Below the pieces are notes generated by a model that saw only the letters and a program-made list of their open reading frames with translations, did no database searches and was not told the origin of the DNA. The position numbers and the translations under genes were made by a program. Shown here one piece after another: positions 34,521 through 46,070 of a stretch of DNA of 64,000 bases (positions within the stretch are counted from its first letter, which is position 1; the number at the start of each line of letters is the position of its first letter). This DNA comes from Welwitschia mirabilis (Eukaryota > Gnetophyta > Gnetopsida > Welwitschiales): assembly GCA_051453625.1 (NCBI GenBank), contig JBOZIK010000001.1:199500009-199564008 (forward strand), read 5' to 3'.

Positions 34521-34877
34521 AATTCTATGCCAATGGGCATTTCAATATCATAATAATAATAACAATGCTTCACATGTAAATTAAAATAATTCTCATAACC
34601 AGTAATTTATTAAAATAATTCTCATAACCAGTAATTTCCAGAACCACATAATGACTATTTTCCATAAATAAAATTAAGTAATCATGAAAACTAAATCACT
34701 AAAATTTTAAACAAGGCAACATTTAAAAATACAAAGAATTATTGCATAGAGTTTTCTCAATAAAAATTGCACCACTGAGAAAATTAAAATAAATACATAC
34801 ATAAATTAAACTAGCTTATGACATTAACATTTATATAAAAAGTTCTTAAACCTTAAAGATCTAGACATGACAATATA

Positions 34878-36766
34878 TTTGGGTCAAAATGTTCCATCTT
34901 AAATGAAAAGGATAAGCTAAAAAAATTCAATTCTAAAGTTGATAATGGCATTTTTCTAGGATATTACATGATCAGTAAAGCCTACTGAGTGTTCAACAAT
35001 AAAACTCATGGAGTAGAGAAAACCATAAATGTTAAAATAAATGATACTAACTCAAATTATATCTATATGCAAGATAAATATATTCCTATGCAAATTGATC
35101 AATCATCTAGTCATGTTCAAGTTCAATCACATAGTGAGGAGAAGGAAAAAATAAGAAATAGATAGGAAAAATGCTTCAGACATGATCAAACTAAAGAGAA
35201 GTCACTCTACAAGTAATATAATAGGTAGTTCATATGATGGTATTTAAACTTTAATATGTAATAAAGATTTCTGTGGATTTGTAGCATATATCTCACAAGT
35301 AGAATAAGAAAATTTCAAAGAAATAGAAACTCATGAATATAGGATGCTAGCAATGGAAGAGGAGCTTAATCAGTTTGAAAGATGTAATGTTTGGGAACTC
35401 ACTTCAAGACCATCTAATAGATCCATTATTGGAACAAAATGGATTTTTAGAAATAAAACAGATGAAAATGGTAATGTTATCAAAAAAAAAAAAAGTAAGG
35501 TTACTAGCTAAAGGATAGAATCAATAAGAACGAATAAAATTTATAGAAACCTTTACACCAATAGCATGCATGGAGTCCATAAGAACCTTTGCATTATTCA
35601 AGAATTCAAACTCTACCAGATGGATGTTAAAAGTTTATTTCTAAATGGAGTGATTCAAGATGAGTATATGTTCAGAATCCTAAAGGATTTACAAATTCTC
35701 ATAAATCAAATTATGTTTACAAATTGAAAAAGACTCTTTATGATCTCAAGCAAGAACCTAAAGCTTGGTATGAAAAATTATCAAGCCATATAATATAAAA
35801 TGGATTCAAAAGAGGTACATTTGATGTTGCATTATTTATTAAAAAGAATAATAAGGATTTTAGTATTATATAAATCTATGCAGATGATATTATTTTTGGA
35901 GCTACTAAAAATTATTATATAAGAGTTTTACTAAGATAATATAAGAGGAGTTTGAAATAAGTTTCAAGGGAGAGATGAGTAACTTTTTGGGGCTACAAGT
36001 TATGCAACACAAGCTAAATTTTCTAGTCAAGTATGGTTTACAAGATTACAAAGTCAAATGTATCCCAATAAATCAAAACACAAAACTAAACAAAGATGAG
36101 CATGGTAAGAAAGTTAACCAGAAGCTATATAGAGGTATGATTAGTACTTTACTGTATCTTACTACTAGTAGACCTAGTATCATTTTAAGTGTAGGATTTA
36201 TGCTTATTATTAAATTAATCCTACAGAATCACATCTGATAATAGTTAAAAGAATCTTACATTATCTAAAAGATACTATTAATTGGGGCCTTTGGTATTTA
36301 AAGGACTCCTACCTTGATCTACTTGGGTAGTGTGATGCAGATTGGATAAGATGCAAAGATGATAGAAGAAGCACAAGTGGAACCTACTTCTTACTTCGGT
36401 GATGTCTTGTATCTTGGAGTAGTAAAAAGCAAAACTCAACTACTCTCTTAACTACAGAGGCTAAATATATTACTACTAGGAATTACTGTGTAAAACTACT
36501 TTAGATGAAGCAAACGTTCAAATATTTTGGACCATCCTCAAAAACCAGAAATCAACAGCTTGAAGAACTCAATACAACATTCAAGAATCAAACACATTAA
36601 GATCAGAGATTATTTTCTCAGAGAGCATGTAAAAAATAAAAACATCACACTATAATATATTAGTACTGATGATAAACTCACTAATGTCTTCAGTAAATTA
36701 CTAAGTGATGATAGGTTTGTTAAATTGTGCAGGAACTTAGGGATTAGGCTCTGCAAAATCAAGTAA
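34878..36766 (+). pseudogene. Copia-I reverse transcriptase and RNase H
   Basis: After the solo LTR the frame continues FGSKCSILNEKDKLKKFNS and VDNGIFLGY. RT motifs: MEEELNQFERCNVWELTSRP, IIGTKWIFRNKTDENGNVI, ETFTPIACMESIRTFALF, YKLKKTLYDLKQEPKAWYEK and the intact catalytic YADD (35877-35888). RNase H: WCDADWIRCKDDRRSTSGTY and TTEAKYIT. The end is RFVKLCRNLGIRLCKIK then TAA. Several stops and a poly-A-like indel (35481-35494) inactivate it. In live elements this would make the cDNA. Confidence 0.88.
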
Positions 36767-37491
36767 GTCATTAGGTAATAACATTCAAATCTTAACTCCA
36801 CATTATGACATTTTATGAGTTGAGATTATAATTAAACACTATAATAGTAAATTTTGTGCATGTTACTTCTACTTTTTTAATGTGATACTATTATAATGAT
36901 ATTAATAATAGAAAATTTTGAATTTTCTAATATTTTAGGGAAGATGTCTTCAGTTTTATAGATGTCTATCAAGGAGACATTATTAGTTTATAGATGACTA
37001 TCAAGTAGACATCTTTAGGTGTCAGATTTCTTTGAAATGCAGATATATTTTTAATTACTCTTCAAAATAGATGTCTTTAAATAGGTAGACATCTTTACAG
37101 TATGTAGAATGACTTACAAGATTTTTCATAAAATATGTCTTTAAGCAAAGTAGGTGTTTACTATTATCATTTTAAATGTCTTTCATATGGTAGATGTTTT
37201 TTAAGAACTATTGTAAAAAAAAAAAATGAATAAAAAACTAGGGTTTTGATCCTTTTTAATCAAATAAGAGATCACCATATATCATTTTCATTACTCCACT
37301 TAATAGGTTCCCTTTCAAAACTCTTTTTTAGCCTAATTTTCTCAAATCTTTCTACAAAGATGTCTTGAATTTGATAGACATCTTCATAGCTAGTACAATA
37401 GGTGTTATTTTCTCTCATACATGCTCTCTTTTAGCATTTCTTTTGTATTTTAGTTATTTTCAGTCCAGTTTATTCCAAATATTCTTCAAAC
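36767..37491 (+). other. Copia-I post-pol spacer with GATGTC motifs
   Basis: Non-coding, AT-rich. It contains many GATGTCT and AGACATCT strings, especially 36944-37200, like those in the LTRs of the same family. Confidence 0.55.
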
Positions 37492-38350
37492 ATGATGAGG
37501 AGAAAGTCCTTAGATGCCTTCAATGCAAAAGAACCAGCTACAGAGACACACAGACCATAATATGAACCTTAGTTCTATCATGAGTTTACAACCAAATGTT
37601 TTAAAACTTGGACTAGAAACTTAATCATTGTAGAATAGACTCTTAGATTTCAGAAGTAGAGAAAAGATTAGTTACTTGCATATTTTTCATATATCAAATG
37701 AGATATGGTATTTCAATTGAACTAGGGCATTTGAGACCCCATTGTCAGAGAATTTTATGCTAACATGCATGAGATTGATGATAGAACTGGGATATTTCAA
37801 ATGCAAGTACGAGGTACTTCTTTATGTCTTACACCTAGTTTTGTAATTCTATGTTTGGCATTAATGATTTGGAGCTTTTGCAGTTATCTATCCATTCTTT
37901 CAAAGACATATTCACTTGTTATTCTATTAGTGTTTCATGACATTTAATCAGTAACATACTATTTGGACATTCTAGAATAAACTTCTATGAGAATATAAAA
38001 TGTAAGGATATGGTTTTAGATGCATATATTTTAATTTTAATCACATTCTACAACATAAATATTCAAGGTGGTAGCTATAGCTATTACAACCCCATGTGGA
38101 CATTTGTTATTTACTATCATCTTATGGGATAGAAGATTGATTTAGGTTTTATTCTATGTATGGATATTATTATACTTTTTTGAAAAGATCAAACTTGGAG
38201 TTACCCTTTCTTGATCAGTTTGATTATAAATAGTACTAGTATTTTAGTGTCACAAGTAAATCTCATTTGTTTAAAGAAGTTACTTGCAAAATTCAGTGAA
38301 AGATAATGAGCACTAGTGTCACCTGGTGAAGGCACAAGCAAAATAGCATC
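37492..38350 (+). pseudogene. Copia-I post-pol ORF (plant transposon protein-like)
   Basis: ATG at 37492 opens a frame (MMRRKSLDAFNAKEPATE) that, across stops, stays in phase with PIVREFYANMHEIDDRTG and FQMQVRGTSLCLTP. This is the hallmark block 'vREFYAN ... v-RG' of the 'putative plant transposon protein' family, seen as extra ORFs in plant LTR retrotransposons. Further on, TTPCGHLLFTII matches the expected lPyGhLiT-like block in a shifted frame. Many stops make it dead. Copia-II has mostly lost the region: its post-pol stretch is ~1.25 kb against ~2.85 kb here. Confidence 0.55.
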
Positions 38351-39562
38351 TAAATCATAGTTTTAATGATCTTACTCTATATCATCTCCTAATTTGTCAT
38401 CTATTAAGAAGAGTCTAAAATCTATTACAAAGATGATTGGTAAGATTGGACACAATTTTTTGAGGATGAAGAAGCACCGATCCATAGCCAATGAAGCAGA
38501 GGTACTTATAAGTAGTTGAAAATCCATGGGACTCCCACTCAGATAGATTCTGAGGAGGAATAAGAGGCAAAAGCACATCCAACTCTATATGGTATAAGAT
38601 ATGACTTATATTAAGCAACAAATACTAATTATTTAGAGTTTATAGAAGAGGAGGTACAGGAACAAGGGAAGTATTAGGCTTCTACATAGGTATAGGTATA
38701 GGGGGGACACTAGGCTATAGAACCATCATAGGGGGAGTAGCAGGGAGAGTTAGAGATTCTAATATTTAGCTTTTTATCTTTTGTAGGCCATGTCAAAAAA
38801 TATTCATTTACCATATCACATATCCTTCATCACCACCTCGTCCATCATCACCACCTCGCATTTCATCTTCACCACCACCTTTCATAGAACTAATCCATAT
38901 TATACCTCTTGTCATAACTTCATTACTGTCTTTTAATATTGCTACTACTACTTTGGCACTTCAATTATCCCTATGACGTATTTATGTATGAGAAGATAGG
39001 CCTTTCAAGGCCTTGGTAAGTCATCACAGTGACCATCCAAAAGGCGGTACATATCTCCATCCACATATTTCTTGTTATACATCCTTCAGACATTTATTAC
39101 CTAGGATAGTGATGATGATAGTGATGATGAAGGAGAGGGAACATAGTAGATTAGTGACTCAACACTAAATGATTATCTCCTTTTGTATGTTGTCTAAAAA
39201 GGAGGAGAACATAGGCAAATCAGCTTGGACATCCTGTATGAGTTTGGAGGACATGATCATGAGTTAGATGGATTGGAATCCCTATGAATAAAATCACTAT
39301 TGATGATTAATATTGATTGTTGGTACATATTTTATGATCTAATATTATCTATTGTTATTTTTACTATTATTAACACACATACTTTTTATTATTATTTCTG
39401 CTGTTTACACATTACATGATCAGTTATGACTGTTGTTATTTTTCTTGTATGCAATTACTTATTGCTTATGTGCTTAAATTTTCTTATTTACTACTCTACA
39501 TATTTATGAGTATGATTAATCAATATTTTTAAAATGATTGAAATTTATATTATGTCACATGT
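38351..39562 (+). other. Copia-I distal post-pol region
   Basis: AT-rich, decayed. It includes a GA-rich stretch (38640-38760) of GGTATAGG/GGGGGGAC-type repeats and a short CATCATCACCACCT repeat (38829-38880). No coding motif recognised. Confidence 0.45.
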
Positions 39563-39567
39563 AATAC
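39563..39567. repeat. Target-site duplication of Copia-II, left
   Basis: AATAC, matched at 48120-48124. Removing Copia-II and one copy rejoins Copia-I just upstream of its polypurine tract. Confidence 0.88.
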
Positions 39568-40857
39568 TGAGGATTTTTGAACTAATAGGAGAGGGGTGAA
39601 TAAGTTTCATCAAATAAAATTTTAAATCAAATAATAGAATGAAAAAACACAATGAAAATACCTTACTAAAATAATATGGTTTTTTAACCTAGGTACATCT
39701 ACACACAGAGGGTAGCTTTTACTCACACCTATAGATATTCTTGACCTATAAGAAAATACTGGTATTCTAGCATATAACTAACCTTACATCAAGTAAGAAT
39801 CTCCTCACAAGGCATTACTCTCTTTCCCATAAGGAAATAGTGGTTTTCATAGGTTCACCGTGAACCTTACAACAATGAAAGTCTCCTCACAAGACAACAC
39901 TCTCTTCCCTATAAGGAAATAGTGGTTTTCACAAGTGCACCATGAACTTTACAACAATGAGAGTCTTATCACAAAGCAACACTTTCTTCCCCACAAGGAA
40001 ATAATGGTTTTTACAAGTGCACCACAAACCTTAGAATAAACAAGTGCTCACAGGAACATCCTCAAATGAACATATGTACAATGGCTGTCTTATAATGAGT
40101 TTGATTTAAAAATGGACTTACAATAATATTTAACAATAAGATAGTCCAACAAAGTAGAAAAATAAAATACAATACAATAACAAGCTTGAATATGTAGCTT
40201 TGAAGAGACTTAAGTTTCTTATTATTGTTATCAAGTGCAGATGAATGATGTGGCAATATAGGATCCTAGAGCAAATGATGTAGACAATGCAAGATCCTTA
40301 GTAAATGATGCCTTTAGTCCTTTGTGAGAAGTTTTTTTACCTATGTGATCGTTCTATGCTTGATTTAATTATTGTATAATAAAAGTCTAGAATATGTGTT
40401 TTTGTTAAAGTGCTAAGCTCTTGTATTTGTTTCGTGACGTCAAGTTTTTATATGATCAAATAAGATCTAGCTATCCAAGCTGAAAAGATAGTCGTTTAAC
40501 TTTTTAACCACCATGCAATGGATAGGAAACATCTAGGTGTTGGGTGCGTGTCTTCTTCATCGATGTGAACTTGGGTCCAAGACATCTTCACATTTTTGGA
40601 TGTCTACTAATAGCTAGACATCTTTAACTTATAGATGTGTTCAGTGAACTTACTCAGATTTTGATGAAAATTTTTCAGATGTCTTCAAATAACTGGTTTT
40701 GTAATTTATTAATTAATCCTTTTCATGAGATATTAACTTTGAAGATTCATCATCATCTAATGCTTATCAAAGTTTGATGTTCTCTTTGCAATGACCTATC
40801 TATATAAAGACATAAAATATTTGACAAGTGAAATCATTAAAACTAGATTTACCAACA
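39568..40857 (-). repeat. Copia-II 3' LTR
   Basis: 1,290 bp, TGAGGATTTTTG ... GATTTACCAACA on the + strand. Contains three ~80-bp subrepeats (39785-40040) and GATGTC motifs (40575-40685). Matches 46071-48119. Confidence 0.88.
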
Positions 40858-40871
40858 ATCTCCCACTTTTT
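40858..40871 (-). other. Copia-II polypurine tract
   Basis: Complement reads AAAAAGTGGGAGAT directly before the LTR start TGTTGG. This is the standard plus-strand primer position in Copia elements. Confidence 0.85.
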
Positions 40872-42124
40872 GATGATGTGCAAAACTTGGCAAATTGTAT
40901 TAGTGCAATCTCATCTGATCAATTAAAATTGAATATTTCTATTTTAAAGAAATGCACATAAACAATGTTTGTAATAGTATTGGAAAAACGTGAGATTAAT
41001 TACTTAAAAGATAGATAAAGATACAAGGATATACCATTTGAGTAATCAAATAAAGGCATAAAGGCAATTGATATTGATCATTCAAATAGCCATTTAGAAT
41101 AAGAGAGGTAGAAAGTATTTGACAATTTCAATAAGATATCATAAAATAAAATCAGAGCATGGTATTACAAATCTTATGCCACTAATATATCATCTAGCAA
41201 TATGTCCATGGTAATGTAATAAATAATAATAAGCATCAAAGCATGATATTGTAAAAAATGTTTTAGTGATGTGTAATCATAAAGATCATCAATAATAATC
41301 AAAGCATAACATTTGAAGAAATGTGCCATTAAAAGCATGGTATTAAAACATAAGTATCAATAGAAAAAGTTTGTTAACAAGAAGTGCCAAATAACATCAA
41401 TAGAGATAATAGAAATGTGTGTTAAAATAACATGATAATCATTAACAAATAATGATAACACTTAGGGATATAATCTAATATCTGATAAATCTGTCAGCGA
41501 TATGCTGTCACTAGTTTTCTAAAACTTCTTCCCCTTTTTGGATATAAGAGACAAGGGTTTAATCATAGAGAGTGGAGTAAATAATGCTATTTCCATCTTC
41601 ATCGCTATAGATTTAAGATCTTAGATTCTATTTCTTACTATTACCTTTGTTGTGATGGACTGAGAGCTTGATGCTCTCCCTACGCTTGTGCCTCTACTGG
41701 TGCCTGGTACTCCTACTAAGCCCGTGCCTTAACTCCTGATGACTTTTCTGAGAGATACCTATTGAGTGAAGACTTGAAAATGAGATTTGGTGGCCTTTTT
41801 TCCAAAATAGAAAGCATAAAAAACCATGGTTTTTGATGCATTTTATTTTTTGTAATAGTATAATCATAATGTTTGAGACGTTTACTTTAAGACATCTACA
41901 AATCTCAAGATGTCTTTATGATAAACATCTATATACTGAAGACATCTATAAAGAATTTTTCTAAAACATTCAAATATTCTATGATCAAAACAATCATAAC
42001 AATAACATATTAAGAAAGTAAAATAACAAGCACATGATTTAACTTTTATAACTACCTCTAGCTATAATCTCAACTCATAGGATAAATATAATGTGGAGTT
42101 AAAAATTTAAATGATATTACATAT

Positions 42125-43750
42125 TTCCTTACCTAATTGGATAGGGTCCAATTCTCAAGTTCTTGCATAACTTTATATATCTTTTAGTACTTACAGATTT
42201 TGTAAACACATCTACAAGCTGATTTCTTATATTGAAATATTGCATTATAATATCTTTGTTTTAAACATGTTCTTTGAGAAAGTGGTGCCGCATCTTAATG
42301 TTCTTGGTTCTCAAGTACTGTATAGGATTCTTTGATATATTGATGGTACTTTTGTAACTACAATAAATAGGAATACTATCCATGAAGAGTTTAAAATCCT
42401 TTAATATTTACTTCATTCATAGAAATTATGCACAATAACTTCCAGCTGTAGTATACTCTGCCTCAGCTATAGATAAAATAGTTGAATTCTACTTTCTACT
42501 AGTCTAAGAAATCAAGCATTATCTGAGCAAAAACACATGTTTCACTAATACTGATTTTGTCATCTTTTTATCCTACCCAATTTAAATCACAATGTCCTAT
42601 TATATCAAGGTAAGAGTCCTTTGAGTACCAAAGGTCCTAATTAGTAGTATCTTTTAAATAATGAAAAATTCTTTTGATGGTTCTGAGATGTGATTCCATA
42701 GGATCATTTTGATAATATGCATAAATCCATACACTTAACATGATATATGATCTACTAGCTTTAAGATATAATAGACTACCAATCCTACCTCTATATAGCT
42801 TCTAATTCATCTTCTTATCATTTTTATCTTTGTCCAATTTGGTGTTTTAGTTTATAAGAGTGTCCTTGCTTTTGTAATCTTGTAAACCATATTTGAGTAG
42901 AAAATTTTTAATATATTTAGCTTATGAAATCAATGTACCTTATTTATGTTACACAACTTGAAGTTGCATAACGTTGTTCATTTGTTCCATGAGACTCATT
43001 TCAAACTTATCCTACATAATTTTAGCAAATTTCTTGCACAAGGATTTATTAGTAGCACTAAAGATAATATCATCTACATAAATTTGAATAGTAATAAAAT
43101 CTTTACCATTTTTTTTAATAAATAAAGTCAAATATGATGTACCTCTTTTAAAATTGTTCTTAATTAAATGACTTGAAAGTTCCTCATTTCAAGCTTTAAA
43201 AGCTTACTTAAGACTATGTAGAGCCTTTTTTAATTTGTAAACATGATCAAATTTTTAAAAATTAGTGAAACAATCTGGTTGTTTAATACATACTTCTTCT
43301 TAAAGATTTCCATTTAGAAATACACCCTTGACATTCATTTAATAAAGTTTGAACTCTTTTACATAAGCAAAGGTTAGAAGAATTCTCATTAATTCAATAC
43401 AAGCTACAAGAGTAAAGGTTTCTGTTAAGTTAATTCCTTATTATTCATTGTAACCTTTAGCCACTAATCTTACTTTGTTCCTAATTACATTGTCATGTTT
43501 ATCTGTCTTATTTCTAAAAACCCACTTAGTGCCAATAATTAGTTTATTAGATGGTCTTAGAGTGAGTTTTCAAACATTACATCTTTCAAATTGGTTTAGT
43601 TTTTCTTACATAGCAACCATCTAATATTCATCATTTTTAGCTGCTTTGAAAGTTTTTGGTTTAGTGTATGAGATATGAGCTACATAACCAAAAAATTCTC
43701 CAGTATAGCTTCTAGTTTAAATACCTCCATATGGATTTCTTATAATATTG
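42125..43750 (-). pseudogene. Copia-II reverse transcriptase and RNase H
   Basis: Minus-strand RT with intact YVDD (43069-43080) in the context TIQIYVDDIIFSAT. RNase H carries AEAEYTTAGSYCA near 42460. The frame ends near 42125 with KLCKNLRIGPYPIR, homologous to the Copia-I end. Stops and small shifts occur throughout. Confidence 0.82.
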
Positions 43751-43838
43751 CTAATAGAGTGATTCTTCTTTAGTCTGATCATGGTTGAAGGATTTTTCTT
43801 TTCTATTTCTTCTTTTTTTCCTCACTATTTGATTAAAC

Positions 43839-44880
43839 TTAAAGAGGGCTAGAGGGTTGATCAATTTGCATTGGAGTATAATCATCTTCCATATTGATAG
43901 GAATTAACTTAATATAATTTATTTTGACATTTATAGTTTTGTCAACTACATGGGTTCTGTTATTGTACACCCTATAAGCCTTATTGACCATAGAATATCC
44001 TAGAAAAATCCCTTTATCAATTTTTGAATCAAACTTTCTTAAAGTGTCTTTTTTATTCAAAACAAATCATTTTAATCCAAAGATGTAAAAGTAATTTATA
44101 GTGGATTTTTTACTTGGCCATAACTCATAAGAAGTCTTAGAAGTAAATCTTCTTACTAAAACTTTGTTTAAAACATAACAAGCTACATTGATTACTTTTG
44201 TCTAAAAATGGTATGGTATCTTTTTGACATGCATTATTGTTCTAGCCATTTTGTTAAGAACTCTATTATTTTTGTTAGCTACTCTATTTTGTTTGGGAGT
44301 CCTTCAAGTAGGGAATTAATGTAGAATACCAAAGTATTTTTATAATTATTTGAACTTTGCATTTTTTAAGTCCATGCCATTATTTCTTCTTATCATTTTA
44401 ATCTTGTATTTCTTTTAATTTTTTAACTTGATGTACAACTTATAAAAAGCATTAAAAACCTCATCCTTGTGTGCAAGGAAGGCTACCCATGTAAAACAAG
44501 AAATCATTTACAACTATTAAATAATATCTTCTCTTACCTAAGCTTTCTATAGATGAAGGACCAATAATGTCTAAATGTAATAGATCTAACGGACAATCCG
44601 TAAAGTTAGTATTTTTTTACCAATTTTACCTTTGTATACATCCCTTTCTAGCATGCTTCATAGATTTGATAATCAATGTTTTTAAACATAGAAATACCTC
44701 TCATCATTTCCTTTGAAAATAAGATTTTGAGAAGAACTTTGTTTACATGACTAAGTTTCCTATACCATAACTTTGCTTCATGTGTTTTGCTAAGAAAACA
44801 CTTGGTTTCATTGTTAGATATATCTCGCAAGGAATGATATAAACATTTGATTTTATTATACTAGTAAATAATAGTTGGAT
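43839..44880 (-). pseudogene. Copia-II integrase region
   Basis: 44830-44648 has the pre-integrase HHCC-type start AKLWYRKLSHVNKVLLKILF. The integrase core follows (DLLHLDIIGPSSI-type sequence near 44590-44550). The C-terminal part at 44060-43839 reads LRKFDSKIDKGIFLGYSMVN and KAYRVYNNRTHVVDKTINVK, the end of Copia integrase. Several stops are present. Confidence 0.82.
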
Positions 44881-44971
44881 AGAATTTTTTTCCTTTAATA
44901 ACACAATCATTTTTTGTAAATGTAATTAAAAAATTTGCATCATAAAGTTAACTTACACTTAAGAGATTATA

Positions 44972-45226
44972 TTACAAACCTTCTATAGAAAATGCATCTT
45001 TTACCTTAGGTAAATTATCTCCTCCAATGGTATTAATACCTTTGATTGATATTTCTATGTTATCTCTAAATGTTACAACTCCTTTATCTTGTTTTACCAA
45101 GGTGGGGAAGCTAGATTTGTCTTTAGTCATGCGTCTTGAACATCCACTGTTAACATACCAAGTGTTATTATTTACTACTTTGAGTGCTATTTGAAATAAA
45201 ATGCTGGTTTTGATTTTGATACCCAC
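44972..45226 (-). pseudogene. Copia-II protease region
   Basis: NNNTWYVNSGCSRRMTKDKS matches the Copia aspartic protease site 'W-x-x-DSG-(C/A)-S-x-H-M', but the catalytic Asp is Asn. The rest (KGVVTFRDNIEISIKGINTI) fits the protease fold. Confidence 0.82.
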
Positions 45227-45299
45227 ATCTTTCTTAGTTTTCTCTACACAAAATGCTGTACCAATCTACTAGGCCTCTTAGCATTGTTAGTGTAATATC

Positions 45300-46050
45300 T
45301 ATTTTAAAACTTTAATGTGTACTTATATTGATAGTGACCTCTATTATGATAGTAATAATAGATAATATTGTTGTAAACATTAAATGTTTATACCTTGGAT
45401 TATAATTCCATTGGTCAAATAAAGAGGCTGAAGTGCTAGTTGTAGCGTCATTATGTCCCAAGACACTCTTGTCACTTGAATGAGTACATTGCCCTAGCAT
45501 GATATTCAATGTCACCTTTCTTTGAGTGAATTTTTTATTAATCTTCTTTGAATCTGATAGTTCCTATCTTACATGCTCTAAATCAAAAGTTAGTTTATTA
45601 ACCTCAGCTTTAAGAGCTAAGTTTTCAGAAGATAATTTAATACAAGCATTCTTTTCTTTCTCATAAGCTTCTTTATGAGTACAAAATAACTTTTTCATCT
45701 TAGTACATAATTTTTTGTAGTTTAACAAACTCTTCAAAAATTATAACATACCTTTCTTAAATACTCATACCTATATCATCTTCTGCTTTCATCTCATCTT
45801 CTTTTTCTTGAAAATGTACAATGAACATGAGTGAAGGATGAGCTTCTTCATCAGATGTATTTATCCCTATTACAGTTGTTATAGATTATATGTAATATTT
45901 ATCTTTGTTTTTTCAAATCTGAAACTCATTAGACCATAAGAGCATCCATATCCTCATCTTCTAATAGGCATAGTTATCCAATTGAAGAGTGGAGATCTAA
46001 CAGATGACACCCCTTTATTGTTTACTCAAGGAATTTACTCCTTTTCATGA
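45300..46050 (-). pseudogene. Copia-II gag remnant with coiled coil
   Basis: Around 45720-45580 the minus strand reads KLCTKMKKLFCTHKEAYEK, then EKNACIKLSSENLALKAEVN, then KLTFDLEH. This heptad-like, Lys/Glu-rich segment resembles the coiled coil in Sirevirus Gag. The space between PBS and protease is only ~830 bp, so much of gag is missing. Confidence 0.55.
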
Positions 46051-46057
46051 GTAACTA

Positions 46058-46068
46058 CTTTGATATCA
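46058..46068 (-). other. Copia-II primer-binding site (degenerate)
   Basis: Complement TGATATCAAAG follows the 5' LTR end (CCTCA). It resembles the tRNA-iMet site TGGTATCAGAG with two changes. Confidence 0.7.
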
Positions 46069-46070
46069 CT

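Larger units (their letters stand above)
33097..34872 (-). mobile_element. Solo LTR (element A) inside Copia-I
   Basis: A 1,776-bp insertion that starts TG and ends CA on the + strand (TGTAACAACC ... AGACATGACA), with a 5-bp TSD ATATA. It carries no coding region. Orientation is minus: its TATA box (CTATAAATAGG, complement of 34308-34318) lies on that strand, as does the PBS-like TGGTATCAGAGC (complement of 33143-33154). Its right ~1.3 kb matches LTR B (59337-60614): both have GTATGATCCATGACAAGG, the GGAAGTGGTG minisatellite and the ACATGACA end. It is thus a solo LTR of the family at 56543 onward, with an unusual PBS-like string inside. Confidence 0.85.

Noticed and set aside
34130-34573. 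147-codon minus frame rich in Pro, Thr, Ser and His
   Set aside because: It is a translation of the GGAAGTGGTG minisatellite, not a coding region.
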